Shown here: in pieces, positions 33,190-43,686 of the stretch
How positions within the stretch are numbered: position 1 is the stretch's first letter
How the letters are laid out: each line of letters begins with the position of its first letter
NCBI GenBank assembly: GCA_011947345.1
Contig: JAAVTG010000241.1
Coordinates: 1 to 63,614 of the forward strand
DNA length: 63,614 bases
From: Phytophthora quininea
Lineage: Eukaryota; Oomycota; Peronosporomycetes; Peronosporales; Peronosporaceae
Direction of reading: 5' to 3'
Translations under genes and position numbers: made by a program
Notes under the pieces: model-generated
What the model saw: the letters and a program-made list of their open reading frames with translations, nothing else
Told to the model about the DNA's origin: nothing
The model's database searches: none

Positions 33190-33988
33190 CGCGACAAAAT
33201 CAGGAAGACGAGTCACGGGTCGAGCGTAGCGCGGGTGTCCAGGATCCCGTGAACGCACACGTGATTGCGTTGATACCCCACCAGTGAAAACATGAAGTCG
33301 CCTCGGAATAGAATAAGATCACCCTTGTTCAGCCGGATAAGCTTTCGATGTGACTGCATGGCAACATGGTGATTCCACCCATAGCCGTACAAAAGGTGTT
33401 GTCCTCCAGAGCAATAAGGACCGACCCAGGAAGAGAGCTCACATTCACAGTCCTTTCGCCAGACCTCACAGGCGCATACTCACGCCGCATGAGCTGGTCC
33501 TGAGCCCCTGATCTTGTCTTTACGAATTCCCACTCCCCGCAGTAGCCTCAGGAAAAAGGTCTTGATGTGTCGCTCAAGATCAACCGTGAGCTCGCGAGCG
33601 GTATCGTCTGGAACTGCTGCACGGCTTCGATGCTCGTCGATGAGGACACCGTCCCAAGTATCCGGGAGCCACAAATCTTCGGTTCGAGCGATGGACCGCA
33701 AACGGTTTGATTCAATCGCTGACAGGGCTCGGTGAAGCTCAACGTGACCTCTGACCTTCAGGTTGTGTGGTGCAAACATTGCAGGACTTGATCGCTGGAT
33801 GCTCGTAGTTGTTGGCAAAATGAAATATGAGCTGCCAAAAACTCTGCTTTGTCGAACTTGGTGCTATCACCACAGCACAGCATAACGACGGCCTCTCGAA
33901 ACGTATTGAACACTTCTGACACTGCTGGCCATAGTACGGATACAATTGCGTGCATCACTAGCGATGAGCAAACATGATTCTTGCGCAA
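33190..33988 (-). pseudogene. Degenerate ORF chain, possibly dioxygenase-like (cupin-fold) protein
   Basis: Three minus-strand pieces follow one another with frame changes. The first (33988-33758) has VSEVFNTFREAVVMLCCGDS; the second (33818-33480) has HVELHRALSAIESNRLR. The third (about 33480-33210) has SLPGSVLIALEDNTFCTAM, LIRLNKGDLILFRGDF and HVCVHGILDT. The last part resembles the KGDxxxFRGDxxHAG...VHxYxD segment of cupin-fold 2-oxoglutarate dioxygenase-like proteins, but the expected first histidine is absent. It is recognised by pattern only, and the copy is broken. Confidence 0.35.
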
Positions 33989-34904
33989 GTTTCGTCAATG
34001 GAGGCGGATATGGTATCCCTGGCAGTACCACCCACCAATACGCGGGCAGTCTGTGGAACAATATGACTCGATCCTCAATCGAATACTCCGGTTGATGGAG
34101 GGAACCACGATGTCGTCGAGCAGCATCGATACGTTCGTAGCTCTGGGTATACTTAGGTCCTTTAACCAGACGTTGCGCTATGGCTGGCGGTTGTCAGAAG
34201 CATTGAATATGTATGAGCAACAAGTGCCCAGTGAGCTAGAGCGATATGCGGGGTTGGCGGTGAGCTTAGCTCATAGATAAAACCTGGAGATCAGCGACGT
34301 TGAAGTGCCACTGAAGCCACAGCTTTGCCTAATTTGCTGTCCATCCCCTGGCATATAGTTTTATGAAGGGGACATTCCCGCCCCAGCAATGACGGCAAAA
34401 TGCAGCAGCTTCAGGATATGATCTCTGCAATCACAATGCCTCGTGCGCTTTGGAAGGTAAACCGTACAGAAACTTCAACTCCAGCGGCATTGAAGTCGCC
34501 CTTTGAATGTCGTGGCACTTAAGGGCCATTCATGATCATAGCAGCACAGTGCTCATGCTCGCATCGACCTCGGAGGCACTAATCAAGTCTCTGTGGACAG
34601 TCTTTAAACGTGGCGTAGTGATTACATGTATTAGTAGGGTGCATGATGGTTGCTGTGTCCAAGCATGTTCAAATGGCTGGCTGTGCGCTTCATGTTGAAG
34701 TTTCGGATGACCGCTCCCGCCACCAGTGGTATGTGGTATGTGTTTTTAAAAACGTACGGTGGCGGAACCTTATGCTCTTGATCGCTTGCGAATCGCGTTC
34801 GAAAAACGTGGACGCCCAGCATTTAATATTGTCTACAGCACAGCAATACAGGTCTTCACCCTTAGACAGCGAAGCTTCAACGCTGTGCCATTGCGAATAT
34901 CCTC
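33989..34904. other. No convincing gene
   Basis: One open frame (33981-34280, no ATG at its start; contains LMEGTTMSSSSIDTFVALGI) could be a fragment, but nothing is recognised. The rest, to 34904, is without coding signal or repeat structure. Confidence 0.35.
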
Positions 34905-35658
34905 ATGACTGCGAAAGGGAAACCTGCAAACCCGACCGCCTCTGTTCCTACCAGCAGCGGAAACAAAGGTGTGAAGGCGAAGCCAGCGAACCAGGTGGTA
35001 ACAGTTGTTGTTCCACGAACTGCTCCACGTACCAGACTGAACCGTGAGGTCTCGGAAGACCCCAGCGAAACCCAAGCTTCGCCACCGCCCCGGCAGACCC
35101 CGTACGAGCGGCTACGTGAGCTTCTTGAAACACCGGGTGGCGGCCGACGTATCATATCTGCTGTTGAAAGTATGCTAAGTGTCGTGGGTTTAAGGCTAAG
35201 CTGAACATTGTATTGTATTGAACATAGATCTCCAAGATCATCTGAGAGGAGAGACTCGAGAGAAGGTCACGCTGCGAATGAAGCTCTTGTGGGTGTCCGA
35301 TCATACCTACAGAGACCTGAAGCTTGTCCGATTTCACTTTATCGACGCAGACTCGCCGGAGCCGCTCCAAGACCAGATCACGGTGCGAATATGACGTTGA
35401 AAGGGTATGTGGCCAAAACACTAACTACTCTGGTCTCTTGTGATCGAGCAGCTTTTCCGTGAACGCTACGACACAGACCGGGACGCTGTCAACTCGCTGC
35501 TTCTGACAGGTACCATGTGGAACACGACGTCGGAATCGGAGGACCTTCCTATTCCTGGTACCGTCGTCACTATCAACGACTACTCCAACTTGAAGCTGTT
35601 TCGCGACGCGGACTGCCAAGCTACCATCAAACTGAGAGATCTAACGTGGGATCCGTAG
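34905..35658 (+). CDS. Three-exon gene of unknown function (about 208 aa predicted)
   Basis: Three frames join cleanly with canonical short introns. Exon 1 is 34905-35169 (ATG at 34905). Intron 1 is 35170-35227 (58 bp, GTATGC..ATAG). Exon 2 is 35228-35382. Intron 2 is 35383-35451 (69 bp, GTGCGA..GCAG, with a CTAAC branch site at 35421). Exon 3 is 35452-35658. Phases match at both junctions and no internal stop arises. The N-terminal 70 residues are Lys/Pro/Thr-rich and probably disordered. The rest is folded-looking (MKLLWVSDHTYRDLKLVRFH, FIDADSPEPLQDQIT, GTVVTINDYSNLKLFRDAD). I do not recognise the family. It is one of the few apparently intact host genes in the spacer. Confidence 0.6.
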
Positions 35659-35675
35659 TAACGTGGGATCCGTAG
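35642..35675. repeat. 17-bp tandem duplication at the 3' end of the three-exon gene
   Basis: TAACGTGGGATCCGTAG is repeated exactly at 35642-35658 and 35659-35675. The first unit contains the stop codon of the upstream gene, so the duplication leaves the protein unchanged. Confidence 0.9.
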
Positions 35676-35994
35676 CAACTTGCGTTGGAATGAGGCACGG
35701 TTGTCTGCGTTTGCATCAAATATGTTTTCACTGCATACTAGTTAGTACCATGCATATTGTTATAATGCAATCCAGTTGATGCATGTTGCGCCGTCGGCAG
35801 TCCGCCGTGCTTCAACAGTTGGGTGATGAGCGAAATGAAAAAAGATGGAACTCTCCAGAACAGCGGACGTCATCCCACCACGGACAACTGGTCATTTCGC
35901 AAGAAGCCACGCACGAGGAGGAAGCGCCAAGGTGGTCAACGTGCTTATTGTTGCTGCCCTTTAGAGACGTCACTCACTCTCGCTCCGCGTGAAG
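35659..35994. other. Intergenic region upstream of the SANT/Myb-like gene
   Basis: 336 bp holding the second 17-bp repeat unit and otherwise no recognised feature. Overlapping short frames at 35783-35992 have no known domain. Confidence 0.35.
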
Positions 35995-36754
35995 ATGACG
36001 AAGAAGCTGGGATCCCGAAATTACAACCAGGCCGAACAACAGCACTTGCTGTCGATCATAGATGGCAATCTACCGCTGTGTAAAGCTGATTGGGAGGCTG
36101 TATCCGCGCGGTACAACCGCAGCAAGGGCTTACAGTGGGCGGAGCGCAGTGCAGCGAGTTTGAAACGCAAATTCATGGGGTTGTGTTCGACGAAGACTTG
36201 TGAAGGTAACAGGATCCAGAACGAAGCGTTGGAGCTAAAGCGGAAAATCATGAAGCGCGCTCAGTCCACCAGCCGTCAAGATGTGCATGTGCTCTTGATG
36301 GGGCCTCGCAAAGACGCACTCCCCGGCGAGAGGTGCGTGGATCAAGGTACAGAGAGTCACGAAGAGGTAGAATTCGTTGAGGATACGTCGCTATCGAGAA
36401 CATTTGCGACTTCCGTTGCAGACAGCACTGCCACCCAAACCACTCCACGAAGCACAAGTATGTGGTTACCCGAAAGTCAGCGAGCTGCGCTACCTGCTCT
36501 TTCCGAGATCGACAACGACGCCACGCCCCAGTACGGCGGCGCATCTAGCCCACGACGGGCACCACCCACCCACAAACACATTCACTGCGATATAATTCAG
36601 CTCTTCTTGTGGTTTCAACGCCGAGATGAGCAGCAACTAAACCGCTGGAACAGATATTGAACGGCAACACAAGCAGGATATCCGCGCCGCTAACCGCAGA
36701 CACAGAGAATTACTGAAGTGCATTGCGTCGCTTAAAGCAACGTCGACAAGCTAG
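35995..36754 (+). CDS. SANT/Myb-like DNA-binding protein (DUF6818 type)
   Basis: The ATG at 35995 starts an N-terminal SANT/Myb-like helical domain: NYNQAEQQHLLSIIDGNLPL, then ADWEAVSARYN, then ASLKRKFMGLCSTKTCEGNR. This is an arrangement common in an oomycete-expanded family whose members are annotated as SANT-like/DUF6818. The middle (about residues 100-200) is polar and Ser/Thr-rich. The C-terminus is a basic coiled-coil-like tail that shifts frame near 36650 and continues to TAG at 36752-36754 (RQHKQDIRAANRRHRELLK). Some members travel with transposons. The first frame ends at 36660; the tail suggests one missing or extra base. Confidence 0.65.
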
Positions 36755-36902
36755 AGGCAATTCCAAACCAGGCCAGTCTAACAGCCACCTAGAGCATATA
36801 CCAGTCAAGTACATTGACATTTCGCCCACATTTCACGTTCCTGTACACGAACCGATGATCGACGAGAGTGTGGTTCTGCCGGAGTTTGGCGTGTAGAGTA
36901 GC

Positions 36903-38184
36903 GTGTACGGAGCTTGCCTGGATGGAGCCAAACGTGACCGATACATCTGGCTCGGCGACTTCTACCACATGACCCGCATCATGGGCGTCGCCAACTCCAA
37001 GCATGAGCAGCTTACCGGAACGTGAAAGTTCCTGTTCGAATACCAAGGAGACAACGACCAATTCCCTGGCTTCACGTCGATCTCGTATCAAACGCCGATG
37101 CCCACGCCCACGGTTTTCCTCTACGATGCCGGCACCGTTGACACGTACTACAACTTTGCCGACTACATCATTCTTGGGCTCATCGGACAGGTCTCCTACA
37201 TGAACTACTTCGACGACGTGTCCTTCGTTAAGGCCAACTGGGAGGCGTTCACGCAAGTCATGACGTGGCCCGTGAGAAACCAAGGCGACGACGGTCTCAG
37301 CGACCTCACCAAGTATGTGATCAACTTCCTTGGGTCCGGGTCTGCCATGGCTGTCAACGCTGCTGCTGTTCAGTATCTTGATGGGATGGATGGCGTGGCC
37401 CGCGCTGTGGGGGACTGGGAGTCTGCAACCGCATGGATCGAGACTGCTAGCAGTGTCAAGATGGCGATCAACACCATACTCTAGGACGATACCCTCGGCA
37501 ACTACATGGTGGAGGCCGCCGATCCGGAAGTCTACGGCGTGTCGGGTATCGACTTTCCGATCACGTCCGGAGTAGCCAACGAAACTCAGATCAAGTTGTG
37601 TGTGGAGAGCCTGGAAGGTCTTCGCTAAGGACCCGGAAACCTCGACCCCAGTGATACCGCCAACACGAACAAGATTTCGCCAAACACGAACGGGTTCCTG
37701 CTGGATGCGCTGCTGCAGTACGGCTACACGGACCAGGCTGCGTTCTTGCTGGACTCCTCTGGGACGCCATGATCCCAAAGAGAACTACCGCACTGGTGCT
37801 AGTTGGGAGCACGTGGCTCAATCGTTGGAACCCGGTGACGATACGTTCACGTTGCTGAGCCATCCGTGGGGCCGAGCCCCAACGTACGCGCTCACCAACT
37901 GCGTGGCGGGTATTTGCCCCATGGAGTTTGGATTCCGCCTCTAGATCGTCAATCCGCTGGTGACGAGGGTGAATCTCACGTGTGCTACCGCTACGGTGAG
38001 CATCCTGTACGAATCCCTGACTGCTTCCTGGGAGCTTGTCGACAGCCAGTTTAGCGTCACCATCACTGCGCCAGTCGGAACCGACGGCATCTTCGAGGTG
38101 GCACAGCCTAGCTCGGACTCTGGCATCTACCAGCAGCATCATGTTGGCAGCGGTGAGGCCGCGTCGATTGGCGTTCAGCTGTAG
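36903..38184 (+). pseudogene. GH78 alpha-L-rhamnosidase relic
   Basis: The reading starts in the catalytic (alpha/alpha)6 barrel with DGAKRDRYIWLGDFYH, the hallmark acidic motif of GH78. It continues through DTYYNFADYIILGLIGQVSY, then IETASSVKMAINTIL, FLLDALLQYGYTDQA, TGASWEHV, DDTFTLLSHPWGRAPTYALT and the C-terminal beta-domain (PVGTDGIFEV). In-frame stops appear at GT*KFLF (TGA), NTIL*DD (TAG), GLR*GP (TAA) and GFRL*IV (TAG), plus frame shifts near 37605 and 37765. The N-terminal half is absent. The enzyme family removes terminal rhamnose from plant glycans; this copy is dead. Confidence 0.75.
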
Positions 38185-38346
38185 AGCTCTGCGTGTTCAT
38201 AACAATACAGCTCGATGTTTTCTCTGCGGCAGCGCGTAAAGAAAGGCACGTCTTTTGCATCGGTTGAAGAAATCCCAATCGCGCCGGAATGGGATGTTTT
38301 TATTAATCCTACACCCTCTCGAAGCTACCAAAACTCGTTCTCTCCG

Positions 38347-38356
38347 TCTCACTTTC
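38347..38356 (+). promoter_or_regulatory. Possible initiator-like element upstream of the H4 variant
   Basis: TCTCACTTTC, 65 bp upstream of the H4-like ATG, resembles the TCA(T/C)TTT core of oomycete initiator elements. This is pattern only; no second promoter motif supports it. Confidence 0.25.
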
Positions 38357-38420
38357 GATTCTGCTCCACGGCCCTAGCCAGCGCGGTGTTACTATAAGCC
38401 AGAAGTACTTCCACGGTTCC

Positions 38421-38708
38421 ATGGCTGGGCGCGGAAAGGGTCCCAGGCGTCATCGACACGTGCTGCGCGATAACATCCATGGCATATCAAGAAATGATAT
38501 ACGCAGACTTGCGCGTCGTGCCGGAGTCTTTCGAATGACGGAGTTGGTGATTGAAGAGACCCGTGCAGTTCTCAGGGTCTTCGTTGGCAACCTCGTGCGC
38601 GACGCTGTCGTCTACACACAAGACCCCAGGCGAAAAACAGTCACCATAATGGATGTTGTCTACGCGCTAAAGCGCCAAGGCCGTACCCTGTACGGGTTTA
38701 GCTCGTGA
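38421..38708 (+). CDS. Divergent, short-tailed histone H4 variant (95 aa)
   Basis: An intact intronless frame. The C-terminal core is unmistakably H4 ([60 protein letters not shown]). Ordinary H4 has 102-103 residues and is among the most conserved proteins; this one has 95. The loss is in the N-terminal tail: GKG is followed directly by PRRHRHV, so the K8 and K12 segment is deleted. K16 is replaced by Arg and K20 by His. Core lysines 31, 44, 59 and 77 are also replaced, leaving only three lysines. Many residues of the histone fold differ but remain H4-like. It could be a specialised variant or a pseudogene still open by chance. Neighbours are dead genes, so it is not part of a histone cluster. 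Confidence 0.85.
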   Translation: MAGRGKGPRRHRHVLRDNIHGISRNDIRRLARRAGVFRMTELVIEETRAVLRVFVGNLVRDAVVYTQDPRRKTVTIMDVVYALKRQGRTLYGFSS

Positions 38709-40199
38709 ACGTCTATCATTTCGCCGATTGAGTTGTACATCAACAGAAGCAGCAAGGGCAGCAGTGTCAGCAGAAGCAGTGAGGACAAGGACGATAGCGC
38801 TTAAAAGGCTAAAACTCCAAAATATAATCTGCCATTTGGTACAGAACACTTCAGCAGCTCTCCTTCCTGGTTCAGCTGAGCTAGTGCACACGGCCCTGCG
38901 AGCATGACAATAAGCAGCGCTACTCTGCGTCTCAGCGCTAAAACCATCCAGACTGGACTAAAACCATCCAGACTGGATTCCATTCGAGTCAGACTGTCAG
39001 GTACAATCTTTTCCTTACGAACTGTGACATTCCCCGGGACTCACAGGCCCGGGCTAGCAGTCTCTGTCAATGCGGTTCTAAGAGAATTTGAAGTATACGT
39101 GACTCTATATCACGCCAATGTTGAATTGGGATTTTCCAAGGAGCTGAAGGCGACGGGGAAAAGAGGTTTCCTGCAGGGAAGGTCATCACCTCGCTCAGCG
39201 CGGCCTCGCCCGAATAGATGCACGTTTAAGTGCCATGGTTTCCTACCTAACATACGGAGCTGCAGCATGCAGTCCCCGGGCGGGTCCATTCAGAGGCCAG
39301 TCATTTGCTCTTCGGCGGCAGCGCGACAACACCAAGCTCCAACAGCTCAAGCGCAGACTGCCGCCTCGGTCGCGCGCTTTAAACCCACCACTCCTCACCC
39401 AGGGGCTGGCCTCTCCAACTTCCTCTCGGGCTAGCGCCGCCTACGCGCGCCCACGCCCATCGACCTCACTCTACGAGGCCGAGGCATAAATGTGAATGGA
39501 CTGATCTTATGCCCCCATGACCTGTACGATTAAGGAAATATCCTACGATCCGAAACAAGTCAACATTACCATATTGGTGCAGTATATAATAGGAGTTCAA
39601 GATATGATTACTGCAGGCTTTGAAACGCGATTTGCGGTTTTTCGTGTGCTCGAAACGCAAAATCTTCGCATTATGCTCGTTTTGCTGCCCAAATCGTTTT
39701 ATAGAGACCACGCTCTCCGTTGACGTCTTAACCTGATCACTCAGAAGCGTTCTGGGATGTCCGACTCCAAAGAGTTGGCGAAGTTAGAGATATTGTAGGT
39801 TATGCGGCATGAGTCTACTTTTTACATGAAGATTGCACGCTGCACTTCAAATCTGAACCCTCCAGCTTACAAGCAATCAGCACGATACTGTATGCTTCAA
39901 TACTTGCAATGACAAAACTGACGTGTTGTTTATATAATGTTTAATGAAAAATAAGAAATTATACTGCGCAGTGTTGGTCTGGTTGGTACCAGTTTTCCCC
40001 GGCTATCTTCGCAGACGGCAATGCGTAAACAGCATCGTAGTGAGATGAAGACGCTCGTATTTGTTTGTGAGAGAGGGTGCTTTGTGATTTGTTAGTTGTG
40101 GCAGTCTTCTACTTCTACACGTGCCTGAGGTAAGAACTCCAGATTTGTAATTCATTCGCAAATTTGCCTTCAACCTGGTACTTCACGCGACCTGCAACG
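38709..40199. other. Gene-poor stretch upstream of the right jacalin gene
   Basis: About 1.5 kb. A 176-codon open frame at 38904-39434 shows no domain and reads like low-complexity noise. AT-rich from about 39500 on. The last few hundred bases must hold the promoter of the lectin gene at 40200, but I recognise no element. Confidence 0.4.
38938..38977. repeat. 20-bp perfect tandem duplication
   Basis: CTAAAACCATCCAGACTGGA occurs twice, head to tail, at 38938-38957 and 38958-38977, with no spacer. Confidence 0.9.
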
Positions 40200-40486
40200 A
40201 TGAGGTTCATTTTCACGGTGCTCGCCACGGTGACGTTCGTGTCTCGTGGCGCTAGCGCCATTAACAGCTCAGACGTGTATATGAGTCGCCAATTCGGGGG
40301 ACCCCATCGCCAAGAGTTCACGGATTTGGACGCCGTTAATCCCGGTAAAAATGTGATAGCCATTCACATCCGTGCTGGAGAACGTGTGAACGGTGTCGAC
40401 ATCTGGGACGGCTTCGGTCCCGTCTCGGAATTGTACCATGCCGGCGACGGTGGTGACCCGTACGTCCTGGATCTCGCTGGGGACGA

Positions 40487-43400
40487 CAGGGGTCTGACAA
40501 TACAATACGATAGTAGATTGGCCCCAGTGAGCTTCAGTAATATGTACGGCAATACGACACGAAGCAATAATAAAAATTGCCGCAATTACGGCAATTCGAC
40601 TGCCGGTATGTATTACTCAGTTGTCTTCGAGTCAACTAGCGTCGTGGCATCCCACATATTGATATTCCCTCGCAGAAACATGAGCAGCTCGAAGTTAGCG
40701 GGCAGCAAGCACGATCGCTGCGGTGTAAGTACCAACTTACATTGAAAGAAGAGACGTTCGCATCTGTTGGACGTGGGAGGAAGTTGCTTGAGCAGCTCAC
40801 TGTAGACGACATCACGGCCCTGCTTGTTCGACTTCGCACGCTTGTAGGACTTGCCGCGGTGAATCTCTGTCGCGTAGTCTTCGTCATGAGCCTTGCGCTT
40901 GTCAGAAGACTTCGAAACAGCAAACCGCTTCACCGTTTCCTTCTCTGCACTTGACAGCACGGTCCCATTAATAGCCTTGACCACTGCAGACTCAAACATG
41001 GGTGAGTGGACGACACGGGCCGTAGGCTTGAGATTATCCCGCATGCCCGGGTATTCGCTGATCACGGAGTCAAACAGCAGGCGTACGTCAGCCAGATCGA
41101 TGTCATCACACTGCAACTTTTTCGTCACGCTTTCAAACTTCTTCACGTGGTCGAGCAAGCCCAACAGCTTTCGATGGGATGCGCCGGTTGGGACCAAATC
41201 TTCGACAGCCTCCACAGCCTTGATCTCAGGACGAATGCGCACATATCGGCGCAGCATTTCGAAGCTCGAACTTCACCTGGTCACATTGAGCTTGATTGGA
41301 TGAAGTGTGGTGAGCTTTGAAAGCTCTGCGAAGGTGTTGCTGTTACACAGCTTGGACATGAGGGTGTTCACCTCAGTAAGAAGTGGCTCCAAGTCAGCTA
41401 GGTACTTGTTGACCGCAAGATTAAAGCGGTGGCTCGCACAGCAAATCAATGGGACCTTCAACTTTGTCGCGATGGATTGATTGGTGTTGCAGTTATCTCC
41501 GATGAGGAATGCCACGGTATCCAGGATCTTGTTGTAGATATCGAGCACACCGTCAAACAACTTGATGTGAGAGTCAGCATCTTGGCTCTCATCCAGCAAC
41601 GGCGACACCGCGAGCAAAGGAACGCGAAGCACACCACCGACTTCATGCACGGCATAAACCCCAACATAATGCATGGAGCCACTGAACCAACCATCGAACA
41701 TGATCCCAAAACAGCTACCGAGCTCGTTCTCCAACGCAGCGCCGACTTTTTTAGCGACGTTGTGCATGCTGTTCAGCAGGACCCGAGATGACACCGGAAG
41801 CAGCTTGGACATGGAGCGCGTGAGATCGTCGTCGACTTCAGCGAGCGGCATATTGCGTTCAATCACCCAGCGCATCCACTGAAAACGGTGCGAGGTCTCC
41901 TCGGAGACGAAACCGAAACTCTGGAGTGGCGAGGCCTCCTTGGACAGCGAGGCAGCGTATTGAACCTTGTAGCCCGCATGTCGGTGTGACAGATGTGCCA
42001 CTAGGTTTGAGTAGCCCGTTCCTTGAAGTTGTTTCCGCTCGCTTCCGCACTGCTTGCAGCGGTAGCGGCCTTGACCAAGCTTTTCGTAGAAAAAGCACAC
42101 AGCTCCTTGTTTTGCGTCATCTTGTGGGAAGGTAAGATTAGAAATGAAAATAAAACGAGTTCGGCATGTGTTGACACTTTGCCGAAGGGTTCTCAGCAGT
42201 TGTTGCTGTCCATTCAATTCACACATATAAATTTGGTATAGTCATACAAATACTTAGAGGCGTCATCAAATACATGGTGTAATACGCATATTTAGCGTAT
42301 TTCACACAAAATACGAGCTGCTTGCTGCAATTTAATGTGTGCGACATCTATCAAGGACCCCGCAGCATCTCCTCCCGCAAGGAGGATAAAAACGTTACAA
42401 CAGTGTTGTTATGAACACATATAGTATACCTAGATGTAGTTAACACTACAATATCTGATTTGTTGTAGTTATCGCCCAGAAAACCACAAGCTTTTTCATC
42501 CACAATTCTCTTAGTCTGTATAAGACTTTTTGTATGGTAAATCATCTTGAGGTCCGTTGGCAAGTATACGAAAAGAAAGTAATTATTGATCATCCTATTG
42601 CGGTTGATAGAAATGTCAAAAAGTGTACTGTGTCCGGGACTGAGGGGTTCTTTCCAGCTCAGCGATGTATGCCGTTCCGTGTCTAGCCTGTCGGTAATAG
42701 GATGACCAAGCAGTGGCACACAGCGCGAGGAGAACTTCCGGGACGTCGACAAATATTGTAAGACCTAGCGTGTGGGGAGAATAAAAGTCTCAGTAGTTTG
42801 TGACGTTTTGCGGTGAGGTGTACGCCTGTCGATGGACGCTGAGAGCAAGCAGAACAGGACAAGGGCACAGGTAAGAGTGCACCGCATGCAAAGGGCAGGT
42901 TGAAGTGGCTGTCGTCATGGGGTCAGAGTAGCTCGGGCGGAGGTTTGAAGTTATCGGAGACAGGGTGGTCTGAGTTGTCGGCCACTTGGCTGTGTAGGCT
43001 ATGGTGTGCGCTTGGGGCAGCAGTAGTGCGATGCATGTTGCATGTGTGTGTGTGAGTAGGTGAGTGGGTGAGAGAGTGCCATCTTTGCGGGCTGGAGATC
43101 GATAATGCTTTCATTTTGCAAAGTGAGCGTGATTGTGGATCTTCAGGTTATGCCCTTACTCCCGGTACCCTGTCGAGAAGGCGCGTTGTTGTGGGATGAA
43201 GCTTCTGCACGGGTGGAGAATTCTCGCGTATATTTCTTCACCACATAGAGGTCATGGACCGTGATATCGTTTGAGGTCGGTACCAAGTCCAGTTATCGTC
43301 GTCGCCCTCAAGAAATTCACTTCGTTTTGTTGCAGAGTTTCTTTTGAATGTTGCTCGTGGTATAGCTTGATCATACTAGCTTCTTATCATTTGTCGTCGT

Positions 43401-43617
43401 GAAATGAAATACGACCGATACTCATCGAAAACATTATAGTTGCCAAGATGTACGTATGTACGTACATCCACACAGTCAGATTTAAGTACTGGAAACAATA
43501 TTTTATTGCAATTATTGCTCAATATAATGATTATTGGTGTTGGCAATCTGCAATAATCCATTTTTATATTTTTCAATACAGTTATTTGTAGTTTGACAAT
43601 TTTTATTTAGACCCCTG
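40487..43617 (-). mobile_element. hAT-superfamily DNA transposon (3131 bp) inserted in the jacalin gene
   Basis: Terminal inverted repeats CAGGGGTCT (40487-40495) and AGACCCCTG (43609-43617) are perfect. They are flanked by a perfect 8-bp target duplication GGGGACGA at 40479-40486 and 43618-43625. Both the 8-bp duplication and the CAGGG terminus are diagnostic of hAT elements. The transposase lies on the minus strand (40613-42226). The remaining 1.4 kb (42227-43608) is noncoding and AT-rich. One in-frame stop in the transposase makes this copy non-autonomous as sequenced. Confidence 0.95.
40613..42226 (-). CDS. hAT transposase with BED zinc finger (one in-frame stop)
   Basis: The N-terminal BED-type finger (RYRCKQCGSERKQ then LVAHLSHRH) begins about 45 residues after the ATG at 42226. 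Next come MFDGWFSGSMHYVGVYAVH and FLIGDNCNTNQSIATKL, which hold the acidic residues of the RNase-H-like core. The hAT C-terminal dimerisation region follows (SNRCERLFFQCK, LMFLRGNINMWD). An in-frame TGA at 41270-41272 stands where hAT proteins have Trp (VTR-W-SS). The frame is the same on both sides, so this is a true nonsense change and not a frame shift. The enzyme would excise and reinsert the element. Confidence 0.88.
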
Positions 43618-43686
43618 GGGGACGAGTACATCACGAAGATGGAGACCTACATGGGTCACAAGGGTGGCAAAGCGCGCATCGTTTAC

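Noticed and set aside
36789..37778. A 329-codon open frame on the minus strand
   Set aside because: It is antisense to the GH78 relic, whose plus-strand reading matches family motifs; the minus frame has no domain.
29239..38184. Reassignment of UGA or UAG to Trp
   Set aside because: Intact genes in the window end normally at TGA and TAG, and the affected genes also have truncations and other lesions.
38904..39434. A 176-codon plus-strand open frame
   Set aside because: No domain, no repeat relationship, and composition like intergenic sequence.
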